From assembly GCA_945878865.1 (NCBI GenBank), contig CAMCUD010000002.1, forward strand, positions 62,001 to 126,000: a stretch of 64,000 bases of DNA, written 5' to 3'. The position numbers were made by a program, and so were the translations under genes. Below are positions 1-10,830 of the stretch, piece by piece. The DNA comes from Bifidobacterium breve. Its GTDB lineage: Bacteria; Actinomycetota; Thermoleophilia; Solirubrobacterales; Solirubrobacteraceae. The notes below the pieces were generated by a model that was not told where the DNA came from, searched no databases, and worked only from the letters and a program-made list of their open reading frames with translations. Position 1 is the first letter of the stretch, and the number at the start of each line of letters is the position of its first letter.

Positions 1-57
1 ACCCGTAGTGTCCGTCGCAGCCGTCGTCCCAGACCACCACCAGGGGAGTTCGCCGCC

Positions 58-1596
58 GTGGGCCTGAACCTCGCCACCTTGCTCGACCAGAGCGCGCGTC
101 ACGCGCCCGACCACGTTGCGCTGCGCCTCGGCGAGCTCGCCGTGACGTACGCGCAGCTCGATGACCAAACGAAGCGGTTCGCCGGGCTGCTCAAGGCCCG
201 GGGCATCCAGCCGGGCGACCGCGTGGCGCTGATGCTGCCCAACGTGCCGCACTTCCCGATCGCCTACTACGGCGCGCTGCGCGCCGGCGCCGTGGTGGTC
301 CCGATGAACGTCCTGCTCAAGGGCCGTGAGGTCGCGTTCTACCTCCAGGACTCCGGCGCGAAGGTCCTCATCGCGTGGAACGGGTTCGGCGCCGAGGCCT
401 ACGAGGGCGCGGGGCTGGCCGGCGTGCCGATGGTGGGCGCGGGGCCCGACGAGCCGCCCGCGGGAATCGAGCGGGTCGAGGAGCTCGTCGGCGCGACGGA
501 GCCGCTCGAGGGCATCCACCAGACCGAGCCGACCGATCCGGCCGTCCTGCTCTACACGTCGGGCACGACCGGCAAGCCCAAGGGCGCGACGCTCACGCAC
601 AGCAATCTGGCGTGGAACACCGAGATCAACAGCGCGATGTTCGAGACCACGCCCGACGACGTGATGCTCGGCGCGCTGCCGCTGTTCCACAGCTTCGGCC
701 AGACGGTCTCGATGAACGGCGTGCTGCGCCGCGGCGGCACGCTCATCCTCCTGCCGCGCTTTGACCCGAACGACGCGCTCGCCCTCATCCAGCAGCACAA
801 GGTCACGCTGTTCGCCGGTGTGCCGACGATGTACGTCGCGTTCCTCAACACGCCGAAGCTCGCCGAGACCGACGTCTCGAGCCTCCGTCTGTGCGTGTCG
901 GGCGGCGCGGCGATCCCGGTCGAGGTGCTGAACACCGTCGGAGAGAAGATGGCGCGCATCCTCGAGGGCTACGGCCTCTCGGAGACGTCGCCGGTCGCGT
1001 CCTTCAACCATCCGGACCGCCCGAGCAAGGCCGGCTCGATCGGCACCCCGCTCTGGGGCGTCGAGATGGACGTGTGGGACATCGACGGCAAGCCGGTCGC
1101 CAACGGCGAGGTGGGCGAGATCGTCATCCGCGGCCACAACGTCATGGCGGGCTACTGGAATCGCCCGGACGCCACGCGGGAGGCCATCACCGAGGACGGG
1201 TGGTTCAAGACCGGCGACATGGCCACGCGCGACGAGGACGGCTACTACTTCATCGTCGACCGCAAGAAGGACATGATCATCCGCGGCGGCTACAACGTGT
1301 ACCCGCGGGAGATCGAGGAGGTCATCTACGAGCACCCGGCCGTCCTCGAGGCCGCCGTGTTCGGCATTCCGCACGACGAGTTCGGCGAGGAGGTCGCCTG
1401 CGCTGTCGTCGCCAAGCCGGGGCAGACGCTCGACGCCGAGGAGCTCAAGGGCTACGTCAAGGACCGCGTCGCGGCGTACAAGTACCCGCGCTTCGTGCAG
1501 GTCATCGAGGAGCTCCCGAAGGGCCCGACGGGCAAGATCCTCAAGCGCGAGATCGACAAGACGCCGTTCGGGGCCGGCGAGCCCGCAGGCGCCTGA
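58..1596 (+). CDS. Long-chain fatty acid--CoA ligase (AMP-forming)
   Basis: The 512-residue protein is a full-length acyl-adenylate-forming enzyme that activates a fatty acid with ATP and CoA in the cytoplasm. The P-loop-like motif YTSGTTGKPKG lies at about residues 166-176, GYGLSETSP near 305, DGWFKTGD near 383, and the C-terminal PTGKILKRE carries the conserved lysine. The GTG start follows AGGGGAG by about 10 bases. The 3' end overlaps the convergent PAP2 gene by 56 bases. The exact acyl chain length cannot be read from the sequence. Acyl-CoA reductase and enoyl-CoA hydratase genes lie elsewhere in the window, so a role in fatty acid use or lipid making is plausible. Confidence 0.9.
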   Translation: MGLNLATLLDQSARHAPDHVALRLGELAVTYAQLDDQTKRFAGLLKARGIQPGDRVALMLPNVPHFPIAYYGALRAGAVVVPMNVLLKGREVAFYLQDSGAKVLIAWNGFGAEAYEGAGLAGVPMVGAGPDEPPAGIERVEELVGATEPLEGIHQTEPTDPAVLLYTSGTTGKPKGATLTHSNLAWNTEINSAMFETTPDDVMLGALPLFHSFGQTVSMNGVLRRGGTLILLPRFDPNDALALIQQHKVTLFAGVPTMYVAFLNTPKLAETDVSSLRLCVSGGAAIPVEVLNTVGEKMARILEGYGLSETSPVASFNHPDRPSKAGSIGTPLWGVEMDVWDIDGKPVANGEVGEIVIRGHNVMAGYWNRPDATREAITEDGWFKTGDMATRDEDGYYFIVDRKKDMIIRGGYNVYPREIEEVIYEHPAVLEAAVFGIPHDEFGEEVACAVVAKPGQTLDAEELKGYVKDRVAAYKYPRFVQVIEELPKGPTGKILKREIDKTPFGAGEPAGA

Positions 1597-2128
1597 CGGC
1601 AGCGTCGCCGATGCGCGGCGCGACCCGCGCCGCGCACCAGCCCGCCAGGCCCCCGGCGAGCACGTCGCCGGGGTAGTGCACCCCGACGTGCACGCGGGTG
1701 AACGCGACGAGCAGCCCGAGTCCGCGCAGCGGGATCGCCGCCGCCGGCGGCAGATCCCGCGCGGCAGCGGTGCTGAACGCCAGCGCTGACGCGCTGTGGC
1801 CCGAGGGAAACGACGTGCTGCTCGGCATCTTCACGTGACGCGCGATCGGCACGTCGTGCGCGTCGCGGTCGGGCCGGCGCCGGCCGCCGAGGGGCTTGAG
1901 CAGCGCGTTCGTCGTCAGTGACGCGAGGGCGAGCGCGACCATCCCGTCGCGCGCGGCGTCGCGGCGGCCCGCGAGCGCCAGCCCGGCTGCCACGCCCATC
2001 CACAGGCGGCCGTGGTCGGCTGAGCGGCTGAGGTGGCGCAGTTCGCGGTCCCAGAACGGCGTGTGCAGGCGCGCGACCTCGGCGAACAGCCAGACGTCGG
2101 CCCGGTGCAGCTGGCGGCGGACACTCAT
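1541..2128 (-). CDS. PAP2-family membrane phosphatase
   Basis: This 195-residue protein has the three type 2 phosphatidic acid phosphatase motifs: K78...RP86, PSGH at 108-111, and R145...H151...D155. It has several hydrophobic segments and should dephosphorylate a lipid phosphate or isoprenyl diphosphate at the membrane. Its ATG overlaps the TGA of the upstream lipid kinase gene (ATGA, 2125-2128), so the two are probably translated together. A kinase and a phosphatase acting on related lipids in one operon suggests phospholipid or carrier-lipid turnover. The substrate is not visible. Confidence 0.85.
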   Translation of the reverse strand: MSVRRQLHRADVWLFAEVARLHTPFWDRELRHLSRSADHGRLWMGVAAGLALAGRRDAARDGMVALALASLTTNALLKPLGGRRRPDRDAHDVPIARHVKMPSSTSFPSGHSASALAFSTAAARDLPPAAAIPLRGLGLLVAFTRVHVGVHYPGDVLAGGLAGWCAARVAPRIGDAAVRRLRARRPRTASCRSRA

Positions 2129-3477
2129 CGCGCCACCCTCCCGCGGATCGTGTTCAGCAGCCGGCGCAGCAGCGTGCGGCCGCGCGCCCGAGCCAGGCCG
2201 GCTGGGGAGATCCCGGGGTGCGCGGGGGCGACACGGGCGCGGATCACGCCGGGCTCGACGCCGAAGCGCAGCGGCGAGGCGAGCTTCAGCGCCTCGCCGT
2301 CGACGGCCACCTCGATCTCGTCGCTCGACGTGACCTCGAAGGTGTCGGCCGACCACTCGCGCCACCCGTGCATGCCGGGGCCGCGCCCGGCCGCGAAGCG
2401 CGCGATGAGCTCGGTCGCCTGCGACGGCGTGCGCATCTGTGCGGCGACGATCCGCAGCGTGCCCGTATCGAGCTGGGCGCGCGTGCCGAAGCCCGGGCCG
2501 GCGTCGAGCGTGTAGGCGTTGTTCGCCACGAAGATCAGCTGGGCCTCGCCGTGGTCGTTGCCGTGCGGGCTGCGGTAGTGCAGGTCGAACCCCGGCGCGC
2601 CCGGGCCGAGCATCTGCGGCAGCATGTCCGCGGCGGTCCCGAGCTTGCGCCCGCGGTAGCCATCGGCCTGGACGATCGAGGCGTAGACGCCCAGCGATGC
2701 GTTGTTGACGAACGGACGGCCGTTGACCCGGCCGAGGTCGACCCGCCGCTCGACGGCGTCGCCGAACGCGGCGATCGCCCCGACGGCGTCCTCGCGGTCG
2801 ACACCGAGGTCGAGGGCGAAGTGGTTGCGAGTGCCCGAGGGGACGCACACATAGCCGAGCCCGTGCGCCGCGGCGACCGATGCCACGAGCGCTTGCGACC
2901 CGTCCCCGCCGGCCATGCCGAGGACGTCCGCGCCGTCGGCGGCCGCGCGCTCGGCCAGCTCGCGCAGGTCGTCGCCCGCGGAGAGCACGACGGGTTCCGC
3001 CCCGTGGGCGCGGGCGGCGTCGGCCAGGGTGTCGGCCGGGATGCGCCCGTCGCCGGACTTCGGGTTGATGATGAGCACGCCCTTCGCGGCCGGGCCGACG
3101 GGCGTCCCCGGCGGGGAGACCCCGTTCAGCGCACCGACGTCCACGCCGAGCGCGCGGTGGGCTGCGGCGAGCCCGAGCAGCAGGACCGCGGCGCTCAGGA
3201 GCAGCTCGCCGATGAGGTCCTCGCGGAGGACGATCGTCACCGAGATCGCGAGGGCCCCTACGCCGAATGCCGTGGCGACCAGGCGCGCCGCGCCCTGGCG
3301 CACGATCGCCCGCCACAGCGCCCACATCCCGCCGAAGGCCAGGAGCGCCGCGATGAGGCCGGAGGGGAAGCTGCGGGTGGCCACGCGCAGCTGGATCGCG
3401 ATGACGGCGACGCCGGCGACGAGAGCCAGGACCGCGAGCGCGCGCTGGCGAAGGGTGGGGGCCGCCGGCGTGCGCAT
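2125..3477 (-). CDS. Diacylglycerol kinase-like lipid kinase with N-terminal membrane domain
   Basis: The 450-residue protein begins with about four hydrophobic segments (residues 11-107). A DAGK catalytic domain follows, with INPKSGDG at 137-144, the nucleotide-binding GGDGS at 190-194 and VPSGTRNHFA near 212. The C-terminal half has the beta-sandwich pattern of the YegS/DgkB group. It probably phosphorylates diacylglycerol or a similar lipid at the inner membrane face. The added membrane domain is unusual compared with soluble DgkB. It is the first gene of a two-gene operon with the PAP2 phosphatase. Confidence 0.85.
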   Translation of the reverse strand: MRTPAAPTLRQRALAVLALVAGVAVIAIQLRVATRSFPSGLIAALLAFGGMWALWRAIVRQGAARLVATAFGVGALAISVTIVLREDLIGELLLSAAVLLLGLAAAHRALGVDVGALNGVSPPGTPVGPAAKGVLIINPKSGDGRIPADTLADAARAHGAEPVVLSAGDDLRELAERAAADGADVLGMAGGDGSQALVASVAAAHGLGYVCVPSGTRNHFALDLGVDREDAVGAIAAFGDAVERRVDLGRVNGRPFVNNASLGVYASIVQADGYRGRKLGTAADMLPQMLGPGAPGFDLHYRSPHGNDHGEAQLIFVANNAYTLDAGPGFGTRAQLDTGTLRIVAAQMRTPSQATELIARFAAGRGPGMHGWREWSADTFEVTSSDEIEVAVDGEALKLASPLRFGVEPGVIRARVAPAHPGISPAGLARARGRTLLRRLLNTIRGRVAR

Positions 3478-3518
3478 CGCGCGATCTTCTCACGGCGGGG
3501 GGCGGGAGGAGGGGGGTG

Positions 3519-3562
3519 GCCGGGACCTCGGCCCCGGAGCCTGATCGGTCCGAGGTCCCGGC
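3519..3562 (-). terminator. GC-rich hairpin between two minus-strand genes
   Basis: Arms at 3519-3531 and 3550-3562 form a perfect 13-base stem with an 18-base loop. There is no T tract on either strand. It lies between the stop of the unknown gene at 3670 and the start of the lipid kinase at 3477, so it may end upstream transcription or fold in the kinase leader. Confidence 0.45.
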
Positions 3563-3616
3563 CTATGGGGCGCCGTCCGCTCCCGCACGGCGGCGTCGGT
3601 TGTCTGATCAAGGTAC

Positions 3617-3669
3617 GCCCCCGCCGAGCGCGCCTGGACGCGCGTTCGAGTCGGGCGGGGGCGTCCAGG
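3617..3669 (-). terminator. Pair of competing hairpins directly after a stop codon
   Basis: Arms 3633-3641 and 3661-3669 form a 9-base stem that ends one base before the stop codon of the gene at 3670-4512. A second perfect 9-base stem pairs 3617-3625 with 3654-3662. The two stems share bases 3661-3662 and cannot fully form together. The position suggests a transcription terminator for the minus-strand gene. Confidence 0.5.
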
Positions 3670-4512
3670 TCAGGCGCGCAGGTCGACGTGCGGGTCGGCC
3701 GGGTGCTCTCGCGCCGCCGACGGCAGGTACGCCGCGCTGACGTCGTCGGCCGAGACCCGGCCGTGCCAGGCCTCCTCGCCGGCGCGCTGCGGGCGCGGGG
3801 CGCCGAGCAGCGGCGGCAGCTCGTCGGCGTCGTCCTTCGGGCGGTGCCAGGTCTTGAACTCCGTCCCGTTGGTCAGCACGCGGTACTCCTGCAGTCCGCC
3901 GTCGTGGCCGATGGTGAACTCGACGCGCGCCGCGTGTGTGCCGGGCGGCAGGCTGCCGAGGTCGACCGCGGGGGCGTCCTCGGCCGTCGGCCGGTCGGGC
4001 AGCGCGCCCGGGGCGAGCAGCCGGGGGTCGATCTGCGTCGCCAGCTCGATGTCGAGGCTGCGGCCGTCGGCGGTCGTCAGCGTGCCCGTGGCCTGCAGGT
4101 CGACGGGGGCCTCGGGCGGAGGCGGCTCCGGGACGCTGACGTGAATGGCCAGGCTCGGGCGCATGCTGGCCCCGGCAAGGCGCTCGGACTGCGCCACGAG
4201 CACCTCGCTTGCGCCGTTCGCGCTGAGGTCGTTGGGGTCGAGGATGTCGACCTTCACGCCGAACATGCGCTGCAGCACGGTGATGTAGTTCGTCAGCAGC
4301 GGGTCGTTGGCCCAGAGCGCACGCCTGCCCTGCACGGGCGGGTCGGCGGTTCGGGCGCGGGCCTCCTCGGCGGCCTGGCGCGCAGCGGCGCGCCCCCCGT
4401 CATCCGGGCGGTCGGCCGTCTGCTCGATGTCCCCTGTCTGCTGCCCCTGCCGGCGGACGGTCACCTGATATGCCGCCGCCGCGACCCAAAGGTCGGTGTC
4501 ACTGATCCTCAT
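3670..4512 (-). CDS. Unknown protein, 280 aa
   Basis: I do not recognise this protein. It has no signal peptide or membrane segment. An N-terminal helical part (residues 1-110) is followed by a Pro/Glu-rich join (VPEPPPPEAP) and a region that looks beta-rich, with TGTLTTADGRSLDIEL and HAARVEFTIGHDGGLQEYRV. The start is an ATG six bases after GGGAGGGGG. It is divergent from lon across 225 bases and has a hairpin right after its stop. It seems to be a single-gene unit. Confidence 0.6.
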   Translation of the reverse strand: MRISDTDLWVAAAAYQVTVRRQGQQTGDIEQTADRPDDGGRAAARQAAEEARARTADPPVQGRRALWANDPLLTNYITVLQRMFGVKVDILDPNDLSANGASEVLVAQSERLAGASMRPSLAIHVSVPEPPPPEAPVDLQATGTLTTADGRSLDIELATQIDPRLLAPGALPDRPTAEDAPAVDLGSLPPGTHAARVEFTIGHDGGLQEYRVLTNGTEFKTWHRPKDDADELPPLLGAPRPQRAGEEAWHGRVSADDVSAAYLPSAAREHPADPHVDLRA

Positions 4513-4691
4513 CGTCGCCCCCTCCCTGGGACTCGGCCACGGATGGCCTGTGATGGACCACTTTGTGGGGTGCCCTTCGGCGGGTGGGCGGCGTTACTTG
4601 AGCCGTCTGGACGGGTGTCCGAATGCCGTGCCAGTGCGATGATCTGCGTGCCCTACACTGAGATCTCCTCACACATGTGCGTGGGGTGGTG

Positions 4692-4697
4692 TATAGT
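4692..4697 (+). promoter_or_regulatory. Likely -10 element of the lon promoter
   Basis: TATAGT at 4692-4697 is the best -10 match in the 225-base gap before lon. It would give a leader of about 35 bases that holds the lon ribosome site. I see no clear -35, HAIR or CIRCE heat-shock operator. Short palindromes (GAGATCTC at 4660-4667, CACATGTG at 4672-4679) lie just upstream and could be operator parts. Confidence 0.35.
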
Positions 4698-4737
4698 TGC
4701 ACGCACAACCACTCACCCGTGGCAAAAGGACTTCTCT

Positions 4738-7020
<2,283 letters not shown>

Positions 7021-7030
7021 CGCCGGCACC

Positions 7031-7064
7031 GCGGACGCGCGCTTCCCCCCGGGCGCGCGTCCGC
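7031..7064 (+). terminator. Terminator hairpin after lon
   Basis: Perfect 12-base arms at 7031-7042 and 7053-7064 enclose a 10-base loop and begin 11 bases after the lon stop. No T run follows, as is common in GC-rich actinobacteria. Confidence 0.75.
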
Positions 7065-7100
7065 ACCTTCCCGGCTCGGCCGGTGTCTACGCTGGTGGCC

Positions 7101-8267
7101 ATGGTCTCTCTGCTGCTCACGCCGGTCATCACCGCGATCGCGGCCGCGACAGGTACGCCCGCCCCGGCGCCCGTGCCCGCGGAGTCCGCTGCGGCGCCGC
7201 GCCTGCAGCGCGTCGGCTCGTTCGAGCAGCCGCTGTTCGTCGACGCGCCGCCCGGCGACCGCTCACGCGCCTTCGTCGTCGAGCAGACGGGCAAGATCCG
7301 GATCATCAAGGGCGGCAAGACGCTTGACCGGCCGTTCCTCGACGTCTCGCAGAAGATCACCGCGGGTGGCGAGCAGGGACTGCTCGGCCTGGCGTTCGCG
7401 CCGGACTTCGCCCAGAGTCGCCGCTTCTACGTGCACTACAGCGCCAAGGAGGACGGCGGAACGCGCATCGTCGAGTACCGCGCCTCGGCGTCGGACCCGG
7501 ACGTCGCGGACGCCGGCTCGGCCCGCCTGGTGCTGCGTCAGGACCAGCCCGAGGCCAACCACAACGGCGGCGCGATCCGCTTCGGCCCCGACGGGCTGCT
7601 GTACATCGGCCTGGGAGACGGCGGAGGCGGCGGCGACCAGCACGGGCGTCGCGGCAACGGCCAGTCGCTCTCGACGAAGCTCGGCAAGATCCTGCGCATC
7701 GACCCGCGTCAGGACGGCGACCGCCCGTACTCCGTGCCGGAGGACAACCCGTTCGCCAGCCGGTCGGGCGCGGCGCCCGAGATCTACAGCTATGGCCTGC
7801 GCAACCCGTGGCGCTTCTCGTTCGATGCCGCCACCGGCGACATCGCGATCGCCGACGTGGGCCAGGATCAGGTCGAGGAGATCGACTTCGCCCGCAAGGG
7901 GCGCGCGAAGGGCGTCAACTACGGCTGGCGGGTCTGGGAGGGGCGCAAACGCTACGCGCCCGGTGAGTCAGCGCCCGGGGCGGTCTTCCCCGTCATCCAG
8001 AAGCTCCACAGCGACGGGTGGTGCTCGATCACCGGCGGCGTGTTCGTCCGCGACCGCGCGCTCGGGTCCGCGCTGCAGGGGCGCTACGTCTACGGCGACT
8101 TCTGCCAGGGCCAGGTCCGCGTCGCCAAGCTGCGCGCGGGCCGGGCGACGAACGACCGGCCCCTGGGCGTCGCGCGCGTCGAGAACCTCTCGAGCTTCGG
8201 CACCGACGGCCAGGGGCGGGTCTACGTCACGTCGCTGAGCGGGCCGGTCTACCGCCTCACGCGGTAG
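7101..8267 (+). CDS. Secreted GSDH-type (PQQ-dependent sugar dehydrogenase-like) beta-propeller protein
   Basis: The 388-residue protein has a signal peptide followed by a glucose/sorbosone dehydrogenase beta-propeller. Typical segments are GEQGLLGLAFAPDF, NHNGGAIRFGPDG, YIGLGDGG, YGLRNPWRFSFD and NYGWRVWEG. Such enzymes oxidise sugars or aldoses outside the membrane, often with PQQ. The frame opens at GTG 7083, but ATG 7101 lies seven bases after TACGCT (7088-7093), the spacing used by other leaderless genes here, so I prefer 7101. No PQQ synthesis gene is in the window and the substrate is not visible. Confidence 0.85.
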   Translation: MVSLLLTPVITAIAAATGTPAPAPVPAESAAAPRLQRVGSFEQPLFVDAPPGDRSRAFVVEQTGKIRIIKGGKTLDRPFLDVSQKITAGGEQGLLGLAFAPDFAQSRRFYVHYSAKEDGGTRIVEYRASASDPDVADAGSARLVLRQDQPEANHNGGAIRFGPDGLLYIGLGDGGGGGDQHGRRGNGQSLSTKLGKILRIDPRQDGDRPYSVPEDNPFASRSGAAPEIYSYGLRNPWRFSFDAATGDIAIADVGQDQVEEIDFARKGRAKGVNYGWRVWEGRKRYAPGESAPGAVFPVIQKLHSDGWCSITGGVFVRDRALGSALQGRYVYGDFCQGQVRVAKLRAGRATNDRPLGVARVENLSSFGTDGQGRVYVTSLSGPVYRLTR

Positions 8268-8628
8268 GCGCGGCCACGGCCGGCTTGGCCTTCGCCATCC
8301 GCAGCGCCCACAGCAGCATCGGCAGCTGCAGCGGCAGGCGGCCGTAGAGGGCCGCCTTGGGGATCTGCGGGTAGCGCTCGGGGTTGAGCGCCATGTGGAC
8401 GTTGGCGGGGAAGACGCCGACGACGGTCGCCGCGAGCAGCCAGCCGCCGAAGCTCCGCGTCTTCGGGTGCAGCACCGCAAGCCCTCCGACCGCCTCGGTC
8501 ACGCCGCTGGCGTAGACGAGCTCGCGGTGGGCGGGCAGGTAGTCGGGCATGATCGCCTCGTACATCTTGGGGCGCAGGAAGTGCAGGACGCCCGTGGCCA
8601 CGAAGGCCCAGCCGAACTTGGGATTCAT
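8257..8628 (-). CDS. DoxX-like small membrane protein
   Basis: This 123-residue protein has four hydrophobic helices and the DoxX-like pattern: FVATGVLHFLRP at the start, YASGVTEAVGGLAVL in the middle and VFPANVHMALN later. Its ATG overlaps the TGA of the upstream TetR gene (ATGA at 8625-8628), so it is translated with the regulator and may share its inducer. The end overlaps the convergent sugar dehydrogenase gene by 11 bases. Its biochemical role is not known. Confidence 0.75.
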   Translation of the reverse strand: MNPKFGWAFVATGVLHFLRPKMYEAIMPDYLPAHRELVYASGVTEAVGGLAVLHPKTRSFGGWLLAATVVGVFPANVHMALNPERYPQIPKAALYGRLPLQLPMLLWALRMAKAKPAVAAPTA

Positions 8629-9224
8629 CGGGCGCGCAGCCCCTCGAACGCGATGTCGGCGAAGCGGCGCCACGAGAAGCCCTCGCGGCCGTCGTTCTCC
8701 ATGTCGGCGATCTTCGCCAGTGAGCACATGAGCATGGAGACATCATCCATGGTCGCGTCGGCGCGGACCTGTCCCGAGGCCTTCCCGCGCTCGAGCAGCG
8801 ATGTGGTCGCGGCACGCAGCCGGTGCTGCTCGGCGGCGACGTCGGCGAGGATGTCGCGATTGCCGCCGACGGCGGCGGCGAGGCCGCGGTCGTTGGCACA
8901 CCGCTCGCCGCACGCGTGCACGAGCGTGAGCAGGAGCGCCCAGGGATCGCCTTCCCGCGCGGCGGTCGCCTCGGCTCCGTCGGCGAGCCGCTCGAAGTGA
9001 TCGCGCGCCAGCGCCTCGATCAGCGCTTCCTTTGTGGGGAAGTGGCGATACACCGTGCCCACGCCGACACCCGCGCGCTTGGCGATGTCGGGCATCTGCG
9101 CGTCCTGTCCGTCGGCGGCGAAGACCGCGCGGGCCGCCTCGAGGACCTTCTCGCGGTTGCGGCGCGCGTCCGCGCGCATGGGGCGAACGGCGATCCCGGC
9201 GAGGGGCGGGGGCGTAGCGCTCAC
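8625..9224 (-). CDS. TetR-family repressor
   Basis: The 199-residue protein has an N-terminal helix-turn-helix, with the DIAKRAGVGVGTVYRHFPTKEAL pattern broken over residues about 45-67, and a helical ligand domain. The GTG at 9224 is chosen because AAGGAG lies just before it. An ATG at 9179 would remove 15 residues and has no ribosome site. The gene is divergent from a DHA2 exporter, with two matching operators between them, so it most likely represses both itself and the exporter. It is followed by a coupled DoxX-like gene. Confidence 0.88.
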   Translation of the reverse strand: MSATPPPLAGIAVRPMRADARRNREKVLEAARAVFAADGQDAQMPDIAKRAGVGVGTVYRHFPTKEALIEALARDHFERLADGAEATAAREGDPWALLLTLVHACGERCANDRGLAAAVGGNRDILADVAAEQHRLRAATTSLLERGKASGQVRADATMDDVSMLMCSLAKIADMENDGREGFSWRRFADIAFEGLRAR

Positions 9225-9249
9225 GTGTCTCCTTGGCCGATCGGGGTGC

Positions 9250-9270
9250 AAACGGAACTCCATTTCCGCT
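9250..9270. promoter_or_regulatory. TetR operator-like site 1
   Basis: This site contains CGGAA and TTCCG as inverted arms around six bases (9253-9268), with AAACGGA at its left edge. It is nearest the TetR start and resembles site 2 across its whole length. Confidence 0.6.
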
Positions 9271-9288
9271 ACTGTGCGGCGCAGAGGG

Positions 9289-9309
9289 AAACGGACTTCG
9301 ACTTCCACT
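9289..9309. promoter_or_regulatory. TetR operator-like site 2
   Basis: AAACGGA at 9289-9295 and TTCC at 9303-9306 repeat the pattern of site 1 with 39 bases from start to start. It lies 19 bases before the exporter ATG, where a bound repressor would block transcription. Confidence 0.6.
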
Positions 9310-9327
9310 TTACACCCGGAGCTCACC

Positions 9328-10785
9328 ATGGCACCAGACACCACCTCCGCGGACGACCGGAAATGGCTCGCGCTCGCGCTGCTCGCCGTCGCGCAGTTCG
9401 TCGTCGTCCTCGACGCGTCCATCACCAACGTCGCGCTGCCGTCGATCGGCCGTGACCTCGAGATCACCCAGGAGAACCTGGCCTGGGTCGTCAACGGCTA
9501 CACGCTCGTCTTCGGCGGCTTCCTGCTGCTCGGCGGCCGCGTCGCCGACCTCGTCGGCCGGCGCCGGATGTTCATCACCGGCCTCATCCTCTTCAGCCTC
9601 GCCTCGCTCGTCGGCGGGTTCTCCACGAGCGAGGGCATGCTCATCGCCGCCCGCGCCGTCCAGGGCCTCGGCGCGGCGATCGTCTCCCCGGCGGCACTGT
9701 CGATCCTCACCGTGACGTTCGCCGAGGGGCCGGAGCGCAACAAGGCCATGGGCGTGTGGGGCGCGGTCGCCGGCTCCGGTGGCGCCGCCGGCGTGCTGCT
9801 CGGCGGCATGCTCACCGAGTGGCTGAGCTGGGAGTGGGTCCTGTGGGTCAACGTCCCGATCGGCCTCGGCGCGGCGGCGCTTGCGCTCTCGCTCATCACC
9901 GAGAGCCGGCAGGACTCCGACAGCCGCCACTTCGACATCCTCGGTGCGGTCTCGATCACCGCCGGCCTGTCGATCCTCGTCTACGCGCTCGTTGACGCCA
10001 ACGACGCCGGCTGGGGCTCCGGGCAGACGCTCGGCCTGCTCGGTCTCTCCGCCGCGCTCATCGCCGCCTTCGTCGTCATCGAGCGGCGCTCGAAGTCCCC
10101 GCTCGTGCCGTTCCGGATCTTCTCCAACCGCACGCTGACCGGCGCGAACGTCACCGGCCTGCTGATCGGCGCCTCGCTGTTCAGCATGTTCTTCTACATC
10201 TCGCTGTACATGCAGCAGACGCTGGGCTACGACGCCCTGAAGGCGGGCGTGGCGTATCTGCCGCTGGCGCTGACGATCATCGTCGCCGCCGGCGTGGCGT
10301 CGGGGCTCGTGACGAAGATCGGCTTCAAGCCGGTGCTGCTCGGCGGGCTCGCGCTCGTGACCATCGCGCTGCTGTGGTTCAGCCGCGTGTCGGTCGGCGG
10401 CGGGTACCTCTCGGACATCCTGTTCCCGAGCGTGCTGGCGGGCGCCGGGCTCGGCTTCTCGTTCGTGCCGGTCACGCTCGCTGCGACGCACGGGACCGAC
10501 GAGCACGACGCAGGCCTGGCGTCCGGCCTCATCAACACGTCGCAGCAGGTGGGCGGCGCGCTCGGGCTGGCGATCCTCTCGGCGGTCGCCGCGAGCGTGA
10601 CGGGCGACGTCGTCCCCGGCGCGCCGGGCTCGGTTGATGCGCTGACCGACGGGTTCCAGGCCGCGTTCCTGACGGGTGCCGGCCTCGCCGCACTCGGCTT
10701 CGTCGCGGCGCTGACCATCATCCGCGGCAGCGACTCGAAGGCCCTCATCGGGCAGGAGGTGCCGCAGGGCGCGGCGGCCGGCTGA
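9328..10785 (+). CDS. MFS drug/proton antiporter, DHA2 (14-helix) family
   Basis: The 485-residue membrane protein has about 14 hydrophobic helices. It shows the DHA2 pattern LDASITNVALPSIGRDL in helix 1, WVVNGYTLVFGGFLLLGGRVADL in helix 2 (broken here for length), the motif A form GRVADLVGRRR and motif C-like GAVAGSGGAAGVLLGG in helix 5. It should export a toxic compound in exchange for protons. The open frame extends upstream, but ATG 9328 follows GGAG and begins a normal family N-terminus. The divergent TetR gene and paired operators point to ligand-induced expression. The substrate is unknown. Confidence 0.9.
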   Translation: MAPDTTSADDRKWLALALLAVAQFVVVLDASITNVALPSIGRDLEITQENLAWVVNGYTLVFGGFLLLGGRVADLVGRRRMFITGLILFSLASLVGGFSTSEGMLIAARAVQGLGAAIVSPAALSILTVTFAEGPERNKAMGVWGAVAGSGGAAGVLLGGMLTEWLSWEWVLWVNVPIGLGAAALALSLITESRQDSDSRHFDILGAVSITAGLSILVYALVDANDAGWGSGQTLGLLGLSAALIAAFVVIERRSKSPLVPFRIFSNRTLTGANVTGLLIGASLFSMFFYISLYMQQTLGYDALKAGVAYLPLALTIIVAAGVASGLVTKIGFKPVLLGGLALVTIALLWFSRVSVGGGYLSDILFPSVLAGAGLGFSFVPVTLAATHGTDEHDAGLASGLINTSQQVGGALGLAILSAVAASVTGDVVPGAPGSVDALTDGFQAAFLTGAGLAALGFVAALTIIRGSDSKALIGQEVPQGAAAG

Positions 10786-10830
10786 CCGGTACTCTGACGG
10801 TCGTCATAGCCTGCCGAAAGGACCCGTGCC

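Noticed and set aside
3633-3669. TTCGAGTC as a possible tRNA T-loop
   Set aside because: The flanking bases do not form a T-arm, no acceptor stem or D-arm is found, and the region folds as a simple hairpin after a stop codon.
2218-4737. Open frame that would make Lon a 1600-residue protein
   Set aside because: The extension is the antisense of the lipid kinase and unknown genes, has Arg/Gly/Ala-rich shadow composition, and GTG 4738 has a proper ribosome site and family N-terminus.
4513-4737. HAIR or CIRCE heat-shock operator before lon
   Set aside because: No match to CTTGAGT-N7-ACTCAAG or to the CIRCE repeat; only short palindromes are present.
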